Below, one piece after another: positions 50,642 to 60,288 of a stretch of 64,000 bases of DNA. The translations under genes and the position numbers were made by a program. The notes beneath the pieces were generated by a model. The model was not told where the DNA came from. It was given only the letters and a program-made list of their open reading frames with translations, and ran no database searches. This stretch comes from UBA5619 sp040765725 (GTDB lineage: Bacteria; Desulfobacterota; Syntrophia; Syntrophales; UBA5619): contig JAXGRQ010000008.1 of assembly GCA_040765725.1 (NCBI GenBank), positions 5,372-69,371 of the forward strand, in the 5' to 3' direction. Each line of letters begins with the position of its first letter. Position 1 is the stretch's first letter.

Positions 50642-51481
50642 CTATTTCCCATGCAGGATATCCATCCATCGGATTGCCTCGGTGTCATTGATCTTGCCGA
50701 GATAGACCTGGGTGGTCTTCAAATCCTGGTGCCTCAAAATCACTTTTGATACGACTTCCAGCGGCACACCGTTTCTGCTGGCATATGTGGCTGAATATCT
50801 CCGGAGATCATGAGGCGCAATACGAACATTCACTTTCTCGCCCAGTCGCCTGACAAGTGCTCTTGCCGTTGAATAGCATATCGGGAATGGGCGGTCATCC
50901 GATTGCAGGGCCTTATCCCTGACATATTCCGCCAGCTTCTTTGATACATTCTCTGGCATGTAAGCCAGTTCTGATTCTTTACCTGATTTGGGCGCCGGTA
51001 ACGTAATGGTTCTGTCTGAAATATCCGACACCTTTATCTTCAGCAATTCACCGATTCTTAATCCACATCTTGCCTGAAGTTCCAGGATCAGGCGATCTCT
51101 CACCCCTTTCGTGTTGTAAATCATTTCATCCACCGTTTCCCGTTCCAGCATCTTGCGTAGGACCTGCTTTGGCGTTCGATGGAATTTTCTCAGCAGAGAC
51201 GTGTTACAAGGATTTTTCATGTTCAGTGAGCAACGGTCGATGATGAAATTGTAGAAGGCTTTTAACTGCGCATACCGGAGCCTTCGAGTAGATTTGGCAA
51301 GATCATGTGTTTGCCGTTCCAGAAAGGTGTAGATTTCATCGGGCCTAATGGAATCCCGCACCGCCCAGCGTAAATCCGTTCAAACTCTGCTGAGTAGATA
51401 ATCGTAGCCGTCGATGGTCCGTTGTTGCAGGTTTGACTGGAGATAATTATTGAACAACCTTATTGCCTCTTGTGTTGTCAT
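50642..51481 (-). pseudogene. Tyrosine recombinase/integrase with in-frame TGA
   Basis: The catalytic part has the active-site Arg in GLRIGELL, the HxxR box in PHDLRRYSATYA and the Tyr in TTQVYLGKI. It reads from GTG 51361 to 50642. Upstream in the same frame, from ATG 51481, comes the N-terminal core-binding segment (TQEAIRLFNNYLQSNLQQRT), but a TGA at 51382-51380 separates them. The intact gene would be about 279 codons. It could be inactive, read through at low level, or split by a single-base error. Confidence 0.72.
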
Positions 51482-51710
51482 GGTCCACCTTTTCTTTGTT
51501 TTTGAGGTCTTTGGGGGGTTGCCGGTGATTATATCTCAGGCGGACCAGATGCTTGAGAAATATAAGAGAAATATAAGACGTGAAAAATGATGCCGCATTC
51601 TTGATTCTGATGAATACCCTTTGAACTCAGGTATTTTATTCAATATTAGCATTCTGTTGAGTACAGCTATCATCAATCGGATGAACCGGATGAATCCCCA
51701 TGCGTCGTCC

Positions 51711-53054
51711 CTATTTTTCCGGAGCGGCGTTTTCAACCGGTTTTTCGATCCGGACGATCCGGACCTTCTGGATGGCCGTTTTCGTAACCTCCTCGCATGT
51801 GAGGAGATAATTCTGCCATTCCATTTTTTCGCCCTTCTCGGGGATCCGTCCGAGACGGTCAAGAATCAGCCCCGCCAACGTATCGTAGGGCAGAAAATCC
51901 CCCAGATCGACCCCCAGCAATTCTTCGATGTCATTGATCGGAAGAAGCGCATCCACCAGAAGGCTGCCGTCGGGCAGCTTCTGGAACCGGCGCGTTTCGC
52001 CCACGTCATGTTCGTCCTCGATTTCGCCGACGAGCTCTTCGAGAAGATCTTCCGTGGTAACAAGCCCGCTCAGGATGCCGTATTCGTCGACGACGAGCGC
52101 CAGGTGGATTCGTTTCCGCTGCATCTCCTTGAGAAGACTGCTGACCTTTTTCCCCTCGGGAACGAAAAGCGGGGTCCGGATGATTCCGGCCAAGTCGAAC
52201 TCGCCTTCGGTGAAGATCCGTCCCAGCAGGATGTCTTTGCTGTGAACGAAACCGACAATATGATCCATGTCGCCCCGATAGACCGGATAGCGTGAGTAGA
52301 GGTTTTCCCGGATGGTGCGGAGAATATCTTCACGAGGGAGTTCCAGATTCAGCGCAATGATCCGGGTCCGGGGCACCATGACCTCGTGGACGGCGGTATG
52401 GGTGAATTCAAACACGTTTTCGATGTATTTGTGTTCGGTCTCCGTCAGGGCGCCGGTCTCGCTTCCCTCCGAGAGGACCTGCTGAACCTCTTCACGGGTG
52501 ATGAAGGCGTGCCCCTCCCTCGGCTTGATTCGGAGAAGCGCAAGCACGGCCCGGTTGGATAGGGTGAGGAAGCGGACGGCGACCGCGGCGACGATCGAAA
52601 GAATGCGGATCGGCCGTGCGACGACCAGCGCGATGCGGTCGGCGTACTGCAGGCCGATGGTTTTGGGGGCCAGCTCGCCGAGCACGAGGAACAGGTAGGA
52701 GATCCCGATGACGACCAGGGCGATCGATAGGGGATCCGCGGCGTGACGGATAATATCAAAGGGTGCTCTCTGAAGCACGGGCTTGAGGTATTCAATGGCC
52801 GCGGCGCCTCCAATGGCAGAGGCGAACGAACCGACAACGGTCACGCCGATCTGGACGGTGGCCAGAAAGCGGTGCGGGTTCTTTTGGATCTGCTCGACCA
52901 GGCGGGCGTTCGGATTTCCGGCCGCGGCGAGGCTCGCGATGTGGGTTTTACGGGCGGAGAGAACGGCCAACTCCGCGGCGGAAAAAAAACCGTTTGCCAG
53001 GATCAGGATGAAGATGAGAAAAAATTCGTTCAAAATGAGATCCAATACGATCAT
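51711..53054 (-). CDS. Hemolysin/CorC-type CNNM transporter family protein
   Basis: 447 aa. The N-terminal DUF21 membrane domain has about four helices (ANGFFSAAELAVLSARK is the conserved entry). A CBS pair follows (about 205-330, MVPRTRIIALN and DEYGILSGLVTTED). The CorC_HlyC C-terminal domain completes it (DGSLLVDALLPINDIEE). Family members move or sense Mg2+ or Co2+. It is the first clearly chromosomal gene after the island. Confidence 0.88.
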   Translation of the reverse strand: MIVLDLILNEFFLIFILILANGFFSAAELAVLSARKTHIASLAAAGNPNARLVEQIQKNPHRFLATVQIGVTVVGSFASAIGGAAAIEYLKPVLQRAPFDIIRHAADPLSIALVVIGISYLFLVLGELAPKTIGLQYADRIALVVARPIRILSIVAAVAVRFLTLSNRAVLALLRIKPREGHAFITREEVQQVLSEGSETGALTETEHKYIENVFEFTHTAVHEVMVPRTRIIALNLELPREDILRTIRENLYSRYPVYRGDMDHIVGFVHSKDILLGRIFTEGEFDLAGIIRTPLFVPEGKKVSSLLKEMQRKRIHLALVVDEYGILSGLVTTEDLLEELVGEIEDEHDVGETRRFQKLPDGSLLVDALLPINDIEELLGVDLGDFLPYDTLAGLILDRLGRIPEKGEKMEWQNYLLTCEEVTKTAIQKVRIVRIEKPVENAAPEK

Positions 53055-53118
53055 CCTCCCCGAAATTCATGCCCGGTAAGACCTGAACATTCTCCGCTGC
53101 CGTTCCTCAGTGAAGACT

Positions 53119-53805
53119 TCACTCTTCCCCCCTGCTTGCCCTGTGCCTTTTCACGAAGTGGAGAATCTCTTCATGGTAATAGTAGGCCAGCAGCGTGATC
53201 AGCGCGCTGACCCCTAAAATGGCCAGCATCGCTGCATGATGGTCGTTGCGCGCGTAGCTGCCGCTGACGGAAAGCATGATCGTTCCCATGAGGCGTCCGG
53301 CGGTGCAGATGATCAGAAAGATGGACATCTTCATGCGGCTGAGGCCGATGATGTAGGAGAGGGCATCCTTGGGGAAGCCGGGGATCAGAAAGAGGATGAA
53401 GGTGATCGGAATGCCGCGGTGCTCCATGAAGTGATTATACTTTTGAATGATTTTGGGGCTGACGATCCTTTCGACAAAAGGCATCCCGAGCCATCGGGCC
53501 AGCAGAAACGCGAGCCACGATCCGATCGTAAGGCCGATCGTCGAGTAGATCGTTCCCAGAACGGGTCCGTAGAGATACCCCCCGATAAAGCCGTTCAGCT
53601 CGCCCGGAATCGGCGCTACCAGTACCTGGACGATCTGAAGGCCGATAAAGATGATCACGGAGAGGGGGCCGAATGAATTCAGAAAATGAACAACCTTCTT
53701 CCGGCTGACAAAGAAGGTGTAGAGGTCATAATGAAAGAAAAGGAAAACACCGGCAAGGATCAGGGCAAGCAGAAGTGCGAGCTTACATACGTCATTTCTG
53801 TTCAT
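53119..53805 (-). CDS. VTT-domain (TVP38/TMEM64) membrane protein
   Basis: 228 aa with about six hydrophobic segments. The family motif APIPGELNGFIGGYLYGP is followed by GSWLAFLLARWLG and the reentrant-loop region IPGFPKDALSYIIGL. The start is ATG 53805. VTT/DedA proteins act as lipid scramblases or flippases in several organisms; the substrate here is unknown. It is 64 nt upstream of the CNNM gene on the same strand. Confidence 0.85.
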   Translation of the reverse strand: MNRNDVCKLALLLALILAGVFLFFHYDLYTFFVSRKKVVHFLNSFGPLSVIIFIGLQIVQVLVAPIPGELNGFIGGYLYGPVLGTIYSTIGLTIGSWLAFLLARWLGMPFVERIVSPKIIQKYNHFMEHRGIPITFILFLIPGFPKDALSYIIGLSRMKMSIFLIICTAGRLMGTIMLSVSGSYARNDHHAAMLAILGVSALITLLAYYYHEEILHFVKRHRASRGEE

Positions 53806-53978
53806 GATTCCAAAATCGATTTGACCATACCCATCCCGGGACACCGCAGCGCCGGGAGCCTGCCACAACCTGACCGTTCGTGCTTAGTCGTAAACTAACA
53901 AAAGAAGATATGATTGTAAAGCAGGATATTCTCAAATCCAAAGACGGAGGGAATTTTCGTTTCCGTCCATCCCCGGTC

Positions 53979-54926
53979 TCATTCGGATTGTTTCCTGAAA
54001 TGATCGGCCACAAAGGTATCTGTAACCATCTGGGTCAAATGGTATACGATGGGCGGGATCATGGCCATGGGCAGATGCACGGAAAAATAAGCGGCCCAGA
54101 CAATGTAGGGGATCGTCAGCGTCTTTTGCGAGGTGTGTATCGTAAAAGTCGCCCTGGACGGACGATCAAATTTCAGAATCCGCGAGATGCCGTAATTCGT
54201 GATCAGAACGATGGCGTGCAAAGGGATCATAAAGAGGAATACATAAAGAACCTGCGGACCTGCCCGCAGGAGCTGATCGGTGGAACTGGAAACGGAGTTC
54301 AAAATGATCATGAGAATGACCGTCTGGGAAAAGTACGAAAAAGCAGCGTGATATCGCTTCAACCGGTCCTGAACCCTGATTCTGAGGAGTTGTCCGAGAA
54401 TTGTCGGAAGCAGGACGATCAACATCAGGTTCTTGAGCAACTCGATTGCGGACAGCTCGATGTGTTGCTCAAATTGCACCATGATGCGGAGAGAAATGGG
54501 GATGGTGAAAAGGGAGACGAAATTGACGGCAATGCAGATCAGGATGCTCAACGGAATGTTTCCGCGGGCCAGCCCCGTCAAAACGGTGCCTGAGGCAATC
54601 GTCACGGGCGCAACGGCGATGAGAATGGCTCCCAGGGTGAAATCCGACAAATCCCGCAACAGGAAAGAGGCCAAAAAATAGGTCAGGACCGGGAAAAAAA
54701 ACAGGGACGAAAGGACGGCCGACGCCAGCCCTCGAATGTTTTTCATTTCTTCAATCATGCTTTTCGTCTGCAGTTCGAGACCGTTGATGAAGAAGGCCAG
54801 AAAAATGCCGATGCCGAGCAGGCGCCATTCTTTGATCTTGATCCCCACAATCGGGGCTTGGAAAGCCAGAAAGACGACCACGGCGATGCCGATAAAGAAC
54901 CAGTATTTGATCAGATATTTCTTCAT
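53979..54926 (-). CDS. BASS-type (bile acid:sodium symporter-like) transporter
   Basis: 315 aa with about nine hydrophobic segments. It resembles the SBF-like/YfeH group: FLAFFINGLELQTK near residue 45, APVTIASGTVLTGLARGN in the first crossover and HTSQKTLTIPYIVWAA in the second. The family moves organic anions with Na+; the substrate is not predictable. ATG 54926 has GGAAGGG upstream. Confidence 0.72.
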   Translation of the reverse strand: MKKYLIKYWFFIGIAVVVFLAFQAPIVGIKIKEWRLLGIGIFLAFFINGLELQTKSMIEEMKNIRGLASAVLSSLFFFPVLTYFLASFLLRDLSDFTLGAILIAVAPVTIASGTVLTGLARGNIPLSILICIAVNFVSLFTIPISLRIMVQFEQHIELSAIELLKNLMLIVLLPTILGQLLRIRVQDRLKRYHAAFSYFSQTVILMIILNSVSSSTDQLLRAGPQVLYVFLFMIPLHAIVLITNYGISRILKFDRPSRATFTIHTSQKTLTIPYIVWAAYFSVHLPMAMIPPIVYHLTQMVTDTFVADHFRKQSE

Positions 54927-55054
54927 GAGCCCTTCCTTCTCCATCGTGGGGCAATCCGAAACCGCTTGCAGCGCGGCGGGAATGTCGTTCGGATTTTCAG
55001 AATAAGGTTTTGGTCTCTCCTACGCTATCGAACGGCGATGATCTCGGATAATGC

Positions 55055-55081
55055 AAAACGGGCGGGATTGATCTCCCGCCC
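55055..55081 (-). terminator. Intrinsic terminator of pckG
   Basis: On the minus strand GGGCGGGA (55081-55074) pairs with TCCCGCCC (55067-55060) around a 6-nt loop, then GTTTTGC follows. It is 49 nt past the pckG stop. Confidence 0.75.
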
Positions 55082-55129
55082 ATTCGATTTCATCCGGCGC
55101 CATTCACGAACGGAAAACCCTTGGGTGGT

Positions 55130-56911
55130 TTACCCCAAACGTTTCCGGAGGTCGTCAAGCTGTTTCCGGAGCCTTCCGGGAAGACGGTCGCCGAACCGGG
55201 CAAAATGCCGCTCGATGTCTGCCGCCTCGGCCTTCCAAGCGGAAGGGTCGACGCGGAAGAGCTCTTTCAGGTCCGTCGGGGAAACGGCAAGGCCCGTAAG
55301 GTCGAGATCGCCCTTGGCAGGCATGAAGCCGATCGGGGTTTCCAGCGCCCCGATCTTCCCCTCGACCCGTTCGCACATCCATTTCAGGACACGGCTGTTT
55401 TCACCGAAACCGGGCCAGAGCCATCTTCCCTCCGGGCTTTTTCGGAACCAGTTCACGTAGAAAATCCTCGGGGCGTGCTTGCCGAATCGATCGCCCATGG
55501 TGAGCCAGTGGCCGAAATAATCGGCCATGTTGTAACCGCAGAACGGCTGCATGGCAAACGGGTCGCGCCGGAGATTGCCGACGGCGCCGATGTTCGCCGC
55601 GGTCGTCTCCGAAGAAGCCGTTGCACCCATAAAAACGCCGTGGTCCCAGGAAAAGGCCTCGTGAACCAGCGGCATGACGCTTGCGCGGCGGCCGCCGAAC
55701 ACGAAGATATCGATCGGAACGCCTTCGGGCTTTTCCCAGTCGGGGCAGATGACCGGGCATTGGCCGGCCGGTGCGGTAAAGCGGGCATTGGGATTGGCGG
55801 CCGGCTCACTGCCGCCGGGCGCCCAGTCCCGGCCCTTCCAGTCGATGGCGTGGCTCGGAGGCGGTCCGTCCATCCCCTCCCACCAGATGTCGCCGTCGTC
55901 GGTCAGGGCGCAGTTGGTGAAGATCGTGTTCTCCTTCAGCGTCTCCATCGCGGACGGATTGGAGTCATAGGAGGTTCCCGGGGCGACGCCGAAGAAGCCG
56001 TATTCAGGATTGATCGCATAAGGCCTTCCGTCCGGACCGATTTTGATCCAGGCGATGTCGTCACCGATGCATTCGCATTTCCAGCCGGGAATGGTCGGTC
56101 TGAGCATGGCCAGATTGGTCTTGCCGCAGGCGGACGGGAATGCGGCCGCAAGATGGAACTGTTTCCCCTCCGGATTGATCAGGCGGAGAATCAGCATGTG
56201 TTCGGCCATCCACCCCTCCCGTTTGGCCATGGCCGAGGCGATGCGAAGCGCGAGACATTTCTTTCCCAGAAGGGCATTTCCCCCATAGCCGCTGCCATAG
56301 GACCAGATCAGATCCTCCTCGGGAAAATGGCTGATGTACTTCTTCTCCATCGGGGCGCAGGGCCAGGGCTCATCCTTCCGGCCCGGATCCAGCGGCGCGC
56401 CGACGGAATGCAGGCAGGGGACGAACTCGCCGTCGGCGCCGAGTTTCTCGATCACTTTTGTTCCGACCCGCGTCATGATGTGCATGTTGCAGACGACGTA
56501 AGGGCTGTCCGTGATCTCGATGCCGATCTTGGCGATCGGTGAATCGACCGGGCCCATGGAAAAGGGGATCACATACAGGGTGCGCCCCCTCATGCAGCCG
56601 TCGTAGAGACCCTTCATCGTTGCCTTCAGCTCTTCCGGCGCAATCCAGTTGTTGGTGGGCCCCGCATCGTCCTGTTTCGCCGTGCTGATATAGGTGCGCG
56701 CTTCGACCCGGGCCACATCGCTCGGCTGGGAGCGAAAGAGAACACTGTTGGGACGCTTCGCCAGCGGCGTGGCCGCACCGGAAGCCACCATCTGCTTCAT
56801 CAGGCGATCATATTCCTCCCGGCTGCCGTCGCACCAGTGAACGGCGTCGGGCCGACACCAATGGGTCATCTCGCTGACCCATTGGTTTAAAGCTTTATGT
56901 TTTGTGAACAT
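55130..56911 (-). CDS. pckG: GTP-dependent phosphoenolpyruvate carboxykinase
   Basis: Interconverts oxaloacetate and PEP with GTP/GDP. The 593-aa protein matches the GTP family: GSGYGGNALLGKKC (substrate loop), FPSACGKTNLAML (P-loop with the reactive Cys) and the omega-loop region. ATG 56911 follows GAGGAGAG; the frame is open eight codons further. An intrinsic terminator follows. It is separated by 118 nt from the hydroxy-acid operon, and both act around C3 and C4 metabolism. Confidence 0.95.
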   Translation of the reverse strand: MFTKHKALNQWVSEMTHWCRPDAVHWCDGSREEYDRLMKQMVASGAATPLAKRPNSVLFRSQPSDVARVEARTYISTAKQDDAGPTNNWIAPEELKATMKGLYDGCMRGRTLYVIPFSMGPVDSPIAKIGIEITDSPYVVCNMHIMTRVGTKVIEKLGADGEFVPCLHSVGAPLDPGRKDEPWPCAPMEKKYISHFPEEDLIWSYGSGYGGNALLGKKCLALRIASAMAKREGWMAEHMLILRLINPEGKQFHLAAAFPSACGKTNLAMLRPTIPGWKCECIGDDIAWIKIGPDGRPYAINPEYGFFGVAPGTSYDSNPSAMETLKENTIFTNCALTDDGDIWWEGMDGPPPSHAIDWKGRDWAPGGSEPAANPNARFTAPAGQCPVICPDWEKPEGVPIDIFVFGGRRASVMPLVHEAFSWDHGVFMGATASSETTAANIGAVGNLRRDPFAMQPFCGYNMADYFGHWLTMGDRFGKHAPRIFYVNWFRKSPEGRWLWPGFGENSRVLKWMCERVEGKIGALETPIGFMPAKGDLDLTGLAVSPTDLKELFRVDPSAWKAEAADIERHFARFGDRLPGRLRKQLDDLRKRLG

Positions 56912-57029
56912 GAGACTCTCCTCGTTTCCAATCAAAAATACAAGTACCCGGCGTCCTCATCCCGTCGGTCCGGCGTCGATTCGGCATGGCTGCGGATGGA
57001 CGGTTTCCCGGAGCGAATGACGTGCGGGC

Positions 57030-57917
57030 CTATCGTCGGACTTCGATCCCGGCGATCTTCTCGTAATACCGGACCAGCGCGCTGTGATCGTTGTCGCCCA
57101 TCCCGTCGTCGCGCAGCGAAAGCATCATCTTCATCGCCTCCTCGGTGAGCGGCGTCGGCGCGGAGATGCCTTTTGCGGTGTCCAGCACGTTGTTGAGATC
57201 CTTGATGTGGAGGTTGATGCGGAAACCGGGCTTGAAATTCCGGTCCAGCATCATCGGGGACTTGGCGTCCATCACCGTGCTGCCGGCCAGGCCGCCCCGG
57301 ATCGCCTGAAAGACGAGATCCGGATTGACACCGGCTTTGGTGGCCAGGACCAGGGCCTCAGAAACCGCGGCGATGTTGGCGGCCACGACGATTTGGTTGG
57401 CAAGCTTTGTCACATTCCCGGCGCCGATCTCCCCGCAAAGGACCACGGAGGCGCCCATGGTCTTCAGGATCGGCAGATATTGGTCAAAGTCCGCCCGGCT
57501 GCCGCCGACCATGATCGAAAGGGTGGCGTCGATCGCCTTGGGTTCCCCGCCGCTGACCGGGGCGTCCAGCATCCGGATTTTCTTGTCGGCCAGCGCGGCC
57601 GCGACCTCGCGGCTGACCAGCGGGGCGATGGAGCTCATATCGATCAGGATCGAGCCGGGCCGCATGGTCTCGATGATGCCGTCTTTCCCCAGCACGACTT
57701 CCTTCACATGCGGGGAGTTGGGCAGCATCGTGATGATCGCATCCGTCTTCGCGGCGACGTCTTTCGGGGAGGTTCCCTTTTCCGCACCCGCCTTCACGGC
57801 TTCGTCAACCGCCTCGGCGACAATGTCGTAGACCACGAGCGGATATCCCGCCTTCAACAGGTTTTTGCTCATGTGCTTTCCCATGATTCCCAGGCCGATG
57901 AAACCGATTTTTTTCAT
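57030..57917 (-). CDS. glxR: 2-Hydroxy-3-oxopropionate (tartronate semialdehyde) reductase
   Basis: NAD(P)-dependent beta-hydroxyacid dehydrogenase of 295 aa. The Rossmann motif GFIGLGIMGKHMSKNLLKAG is followed by the substrate motif DAPVSGGEPKA and the catalytic Lys in GNVTKLANQIV. The start is ATG 57917, with AAGGAG upstream. It reduces tartronate semialdehyde to glycerate. Hyi, 23 nt upstream, makes its substrate. Confidence 0.9.
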   Translation of the reverse strand: MKKIGFIGLGIMGKHMSKNLLKAGYPLVVYDIVAEAVDEAVKAGAEKGTSPKDVAAKTDAIITMLPNSPHVKEVVLGKDGIIETMRPGSILIDMSSIAPLVSREVAAALADKKIRMLDAPVSGGEPKAIDATLSIMVGGSRADFDQYLPILKTMGASVVLCGEIGAGNVTKLANQIVVAANIAAVSEALVLATKAGVNPDLVFQAIRGGLAGSTVMDAKSPMMLDRNFKPGFRINLHIKDLNNVLDTAKGISAPTPLTEEAMKMMLSLRDDGMGDNDHSALVRYYEKIAGIEVRR

Positions 57918-57940
57918 GATGCATTCTCCTTCTTGTCTTT

Positions 57941-58726
57941 TTAAAGTTTGTATCCGTACAACGAAAACCACTGAAGGGATGTCACGGTATCGGGGGAGGG
58001 GATGTATTCCAGCGATACGAAACCCGAATATCCCATGCGGTCGATCTCCGGGAGGAGGAACCGGAAGTCCGTTTCTCCTGTTCCGGGCTGATGGCGTCCG
58101 GGACAGTCCGCAATCTGGATGTGACCGATCCTGTTGAAATGGTTTTGCAGGATCGCGGCCGCGTCTTCGCTTTCGCGGCGCGCGTGGTAGACGTCGAACT
58201 GGAGATAGGCGTTGGGGTGGCCGATCTCCGCCAGCAAATCGAGGACCTGTGCGCAGGAATTCAGAGCAAAGCCGGGCATATCGAGATGATTGACCGGTTC
58301 AACCATCAGTCGGATGCCTGATCCGTGCAGCGCATCGGCCGCATAGCGGATATTTTCGACCAGAATTTTCCGGCATTCCCCGTCGGACAGTCCGCCCGGT
58401 TTCAGGCCGACGAGGCAGTTCATTCTGGAGAAGCCGAGGGTGCGCGCCGCCTCGAGCCCCTTGGCGACGCCATCACGAAACTCCTGCCTCCGCGCCGGAT
58501 CGGCCGCCGTTCCGCGGTCTCCCGCCGCCCAATTGCCGGCGGGAAGGTTGCAGAGCACGAGTTGGAGACCCGTTTTTTGAAGTTGATTCCGGATTTCGCT
58601 CTGATCGAAATCATAGGGGAACATGAATTCCACGGCATCGAATCCGGCCTGCTTCGCCGCGCCGAACCGATCCATAAACGGAATCTCTGTAAAAAGGAAG
58701 GTCAGATTCGCTGCAAAATGGGGCAT
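57941..58726 (-). CDS. hyi: Hydroxypyruvate isomerase
   Basis: A 261-aa TIM barrel of the xylose-isomerase-like fold. The start MPHFAANLTFLFTE at 58726 has an AGGAGGTAATC Shine-Dalgarno sequence. The metal and catalytic segments are VEPVNHLDMPGF (Glu), FDVYHARRES (Asp/His) and GHIQIADCPGRHQPG. It interconverts hydroxypyruvate and tartronate semialdehyde, feeding GlxR. The catalytic C-terminal SLEYIP (Glu) is intact. Confidence 0.9.
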   Translation of the reverse strand: MPHFAANLTFLFTEIPFMDRFGAAKQAGFDAVEFMFPYDFDQSEIRNQLQKTGLQLVLCNLPAGNWAAGDRGTAADPARRQEFRDGVAKGLEAARTLGFSRMNCLVGLKPGGLSDGECRKILVENIRYAADALHGSGIRLMVEPVNHLDMPGFALNSCAQVLDLLAEIGHPNAYLQFDVYHARRESEDAAAILQNHFNRIGHIQIADCPGRHQPGTGETDFRFLLPEIDRMGYSGFVSLEYIPSPDTVTSLQWFSLYGYKL

Positions 58727-58781
58727 GATTACCTCCTGACGGTTTGACAAAGGAATGGTCGGACTCGACGGCAAACGAACG

Positions 58782-59555
58782 TCAAGCCTTCAGCAGTTTC
58801 AGCGCCTCGCGGCCGCGTTCAATGATCATGTTCGTCTCGTAGGACCAGGTGATCATCTGCATTCCCTGACCGATCCAGTAGCGGAGGTCGTCGATGCCGG
58901 GAACGTGGTTTCCGGACGCCTTGCCGTTCTTTCTGCAGGCGTCGACCACCTTCTGGACGGCGGCCCGCATTTCCGGATGATTTCCCTGCCCCGGATAACC
59001 CAGATCCAGGGAGAGATCCTGTGTCCCCATCATGGCCACATCGATTCCGGGGACGGCCGTGATCTCCTCCACATTCCGGATGGCCATTCCGCTCTCCATC
59101 TGGGCGATCAGCAGGGTTTCCTCGTTCACCGAGCGGAAGTAGTCGGCGGCCTGCTTGAACTCCTGCCGCTCCTTCAGCCGGAAAACCGGCACCGCCGCGC
59201 CGCGCCTTCCCTCCGGCGGGTATTTGCCGTAGCTCACGAGCGCCTTCGCCTCCTCGACCGTGTCCAGATGGGGCACCCAGATCCCCTCCGCCCCCATGTC
59301 CAGCGTTTTGGCCACGTAGGCATAATCCAGACGGGGGATTCTGACCACCGCCGTGATTTCGGTTTTCCTGGCGAACTGCAGGATCGGAGCGATGTCCGCC
59401 ATGTCGAAATAAGCGTGCTCCATGTCGATGACAAAATAGTCAAAGCCGGCGATCTCCAGAATCTCGGCGATATTGACGTTACGCGCCTCCTTGATCATCG
59501 TGCCGTATACCCGCTCCCCATTCTTCATCTTTTCCTTGATTTTGTTGATTCTCAT
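58782..59555 (-). CDS. HpcH/HpaI-family aldolase
   Basis: A 257-aa class II aldolase of the citE/HpcH fold. The segments are FVIDMEHAYFD (His), VVRIPRLD (Arg), IAQMESGMA (metal Glu) and MGTQDLSLDLG (metal Asp). Family members cleave 2-keto-3-deoxy sugar acids to pyruvate plus an aldehyde such as tartronate semialdehyde or glycolaldehyde. It is first in the operon with hyi and glxR, which fits release of tartronate semialdehyde (an inference). Confidence 0.87.
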   Translation of the reverse strand: MRINKIKEKMKNGERVYGTMIKEARNVNIAEILEIAGFDYFVIDMEHAYFDMADIAPILQFARKTEITAVVRIPRLDYAYVAKTLDMGAEGIWVPHLDTVEEAKALVSYGKYPPEGRRGAAVPVFRLKERQEFKQAADYFRSVNEETLLIAQMESGMAIRNVEEITAVPGIDVAMMGTQDLSLDLGYPGQGNHPEMRAAVQKVVDACRKNGKASGNHVPGIDDLRYWIGQGMQMITWSYETNMIIERGREALKLLKA

Positions 59556-59622
59556 AGGCGTTCTCCTGTTTTTCTCGACGCCGATCCATACGGTCAGCGG
59601 AACGAACAGATTCCCTTTTCGA

Positions 59623-60288
59623 TTAGTGCGCCTCTTCCATCGCGCCGGCGATGTACATCATGGCCAGCAGCATGAACACGAGCGTCTGGATGCATGACGT
59701 GAAGATCATCAGCACGAAAACCGGAAGCGGAACCAGCAGCGGAACGAGCAGCAGAACGACGGCGAGAACGATGTCCTCCCCCATGATGTTGCCGAACAGC
59801 CGAACGGAAAGGGAGAGGGGGCGGGAAAGGTGGCTGATGAGCTCAATCGGCAGCATCAGCGGCGTGAGCCACCAGACGGGGCCCATGAACTGCTTGACGT
59901 ATTTGAAACCGTGAACCTTGATTCCGACCACATGGGTCATCACGAAGACGACGATGGCCATCGAAACGGTTGTGTTGAGATTGGCGGTCGGCGACTCGAA
60001 GCCCGGGATCAGGCCGAGGAGGTTCGCGGTCAGGATGTAAAGACCCAGTGTCGCGATCAGCGGGAAGAATCTTCTTCCCTCCGGGCCCATGGTGTCGGTG
60101 AGGAGACTGTCGAGTCCGCCGATGACCACCTCCATGAAGTTCTGGAATTTTCCCGGGTAGATGTTCAGGCGGCGCGTCGCGAGAAAAGAGAAGAAGGCCA
60201 GGAATGCCATCGCGAACCAGGTGTAGGAAACGACGACGAGATGATGCTCCTTCAGCCAGTGATTTTCAAAAAACAGGAACGGTTCCAT
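59623..60288 (-). CDS. atpB: F0F1 ATP synthase subunit a
   Basis: 221 aa with about five transmembrane helices. The essential Arg is in LSRPLSLSVRLFGNIMGED, which lines the proton (or Na+) half-channels. The C-terminal TSCIQTLVFMLLAMMYI is the second conserved block. Its start shares one base with the atpI stop (TGATG). No atpE follows; the next gene on this strand is the aldolase. Confidence 0.94.
   Translation of the reverse strand: MEPFLFFENHWLKEHHLVVVSYTWFAMAFLAFFSFLATRRLNIYPGKFQNFMEVVIGGLDSLLTDTMGPEGRRFFPLIATLGLYILTANLLGLIPGFESPTANLNTTVSMAIVVFVMTHVVGIKVHGFKYVKQFMGPVWWLTPLMLPIELISHLSRPLSLSVRLFGNIMGEDIVLAVVLLLVPLLVPLPVFVLMIFTSCIQTLVFMLLAMMYIAGAMEEAH

Noticed and set aside
50642..51481. 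Selenocysteine at the integrase TGA
   Set aside because: No tyrosine recombinase family is known to use it, and no SECIS-like hairpin was seen directly after the codon.
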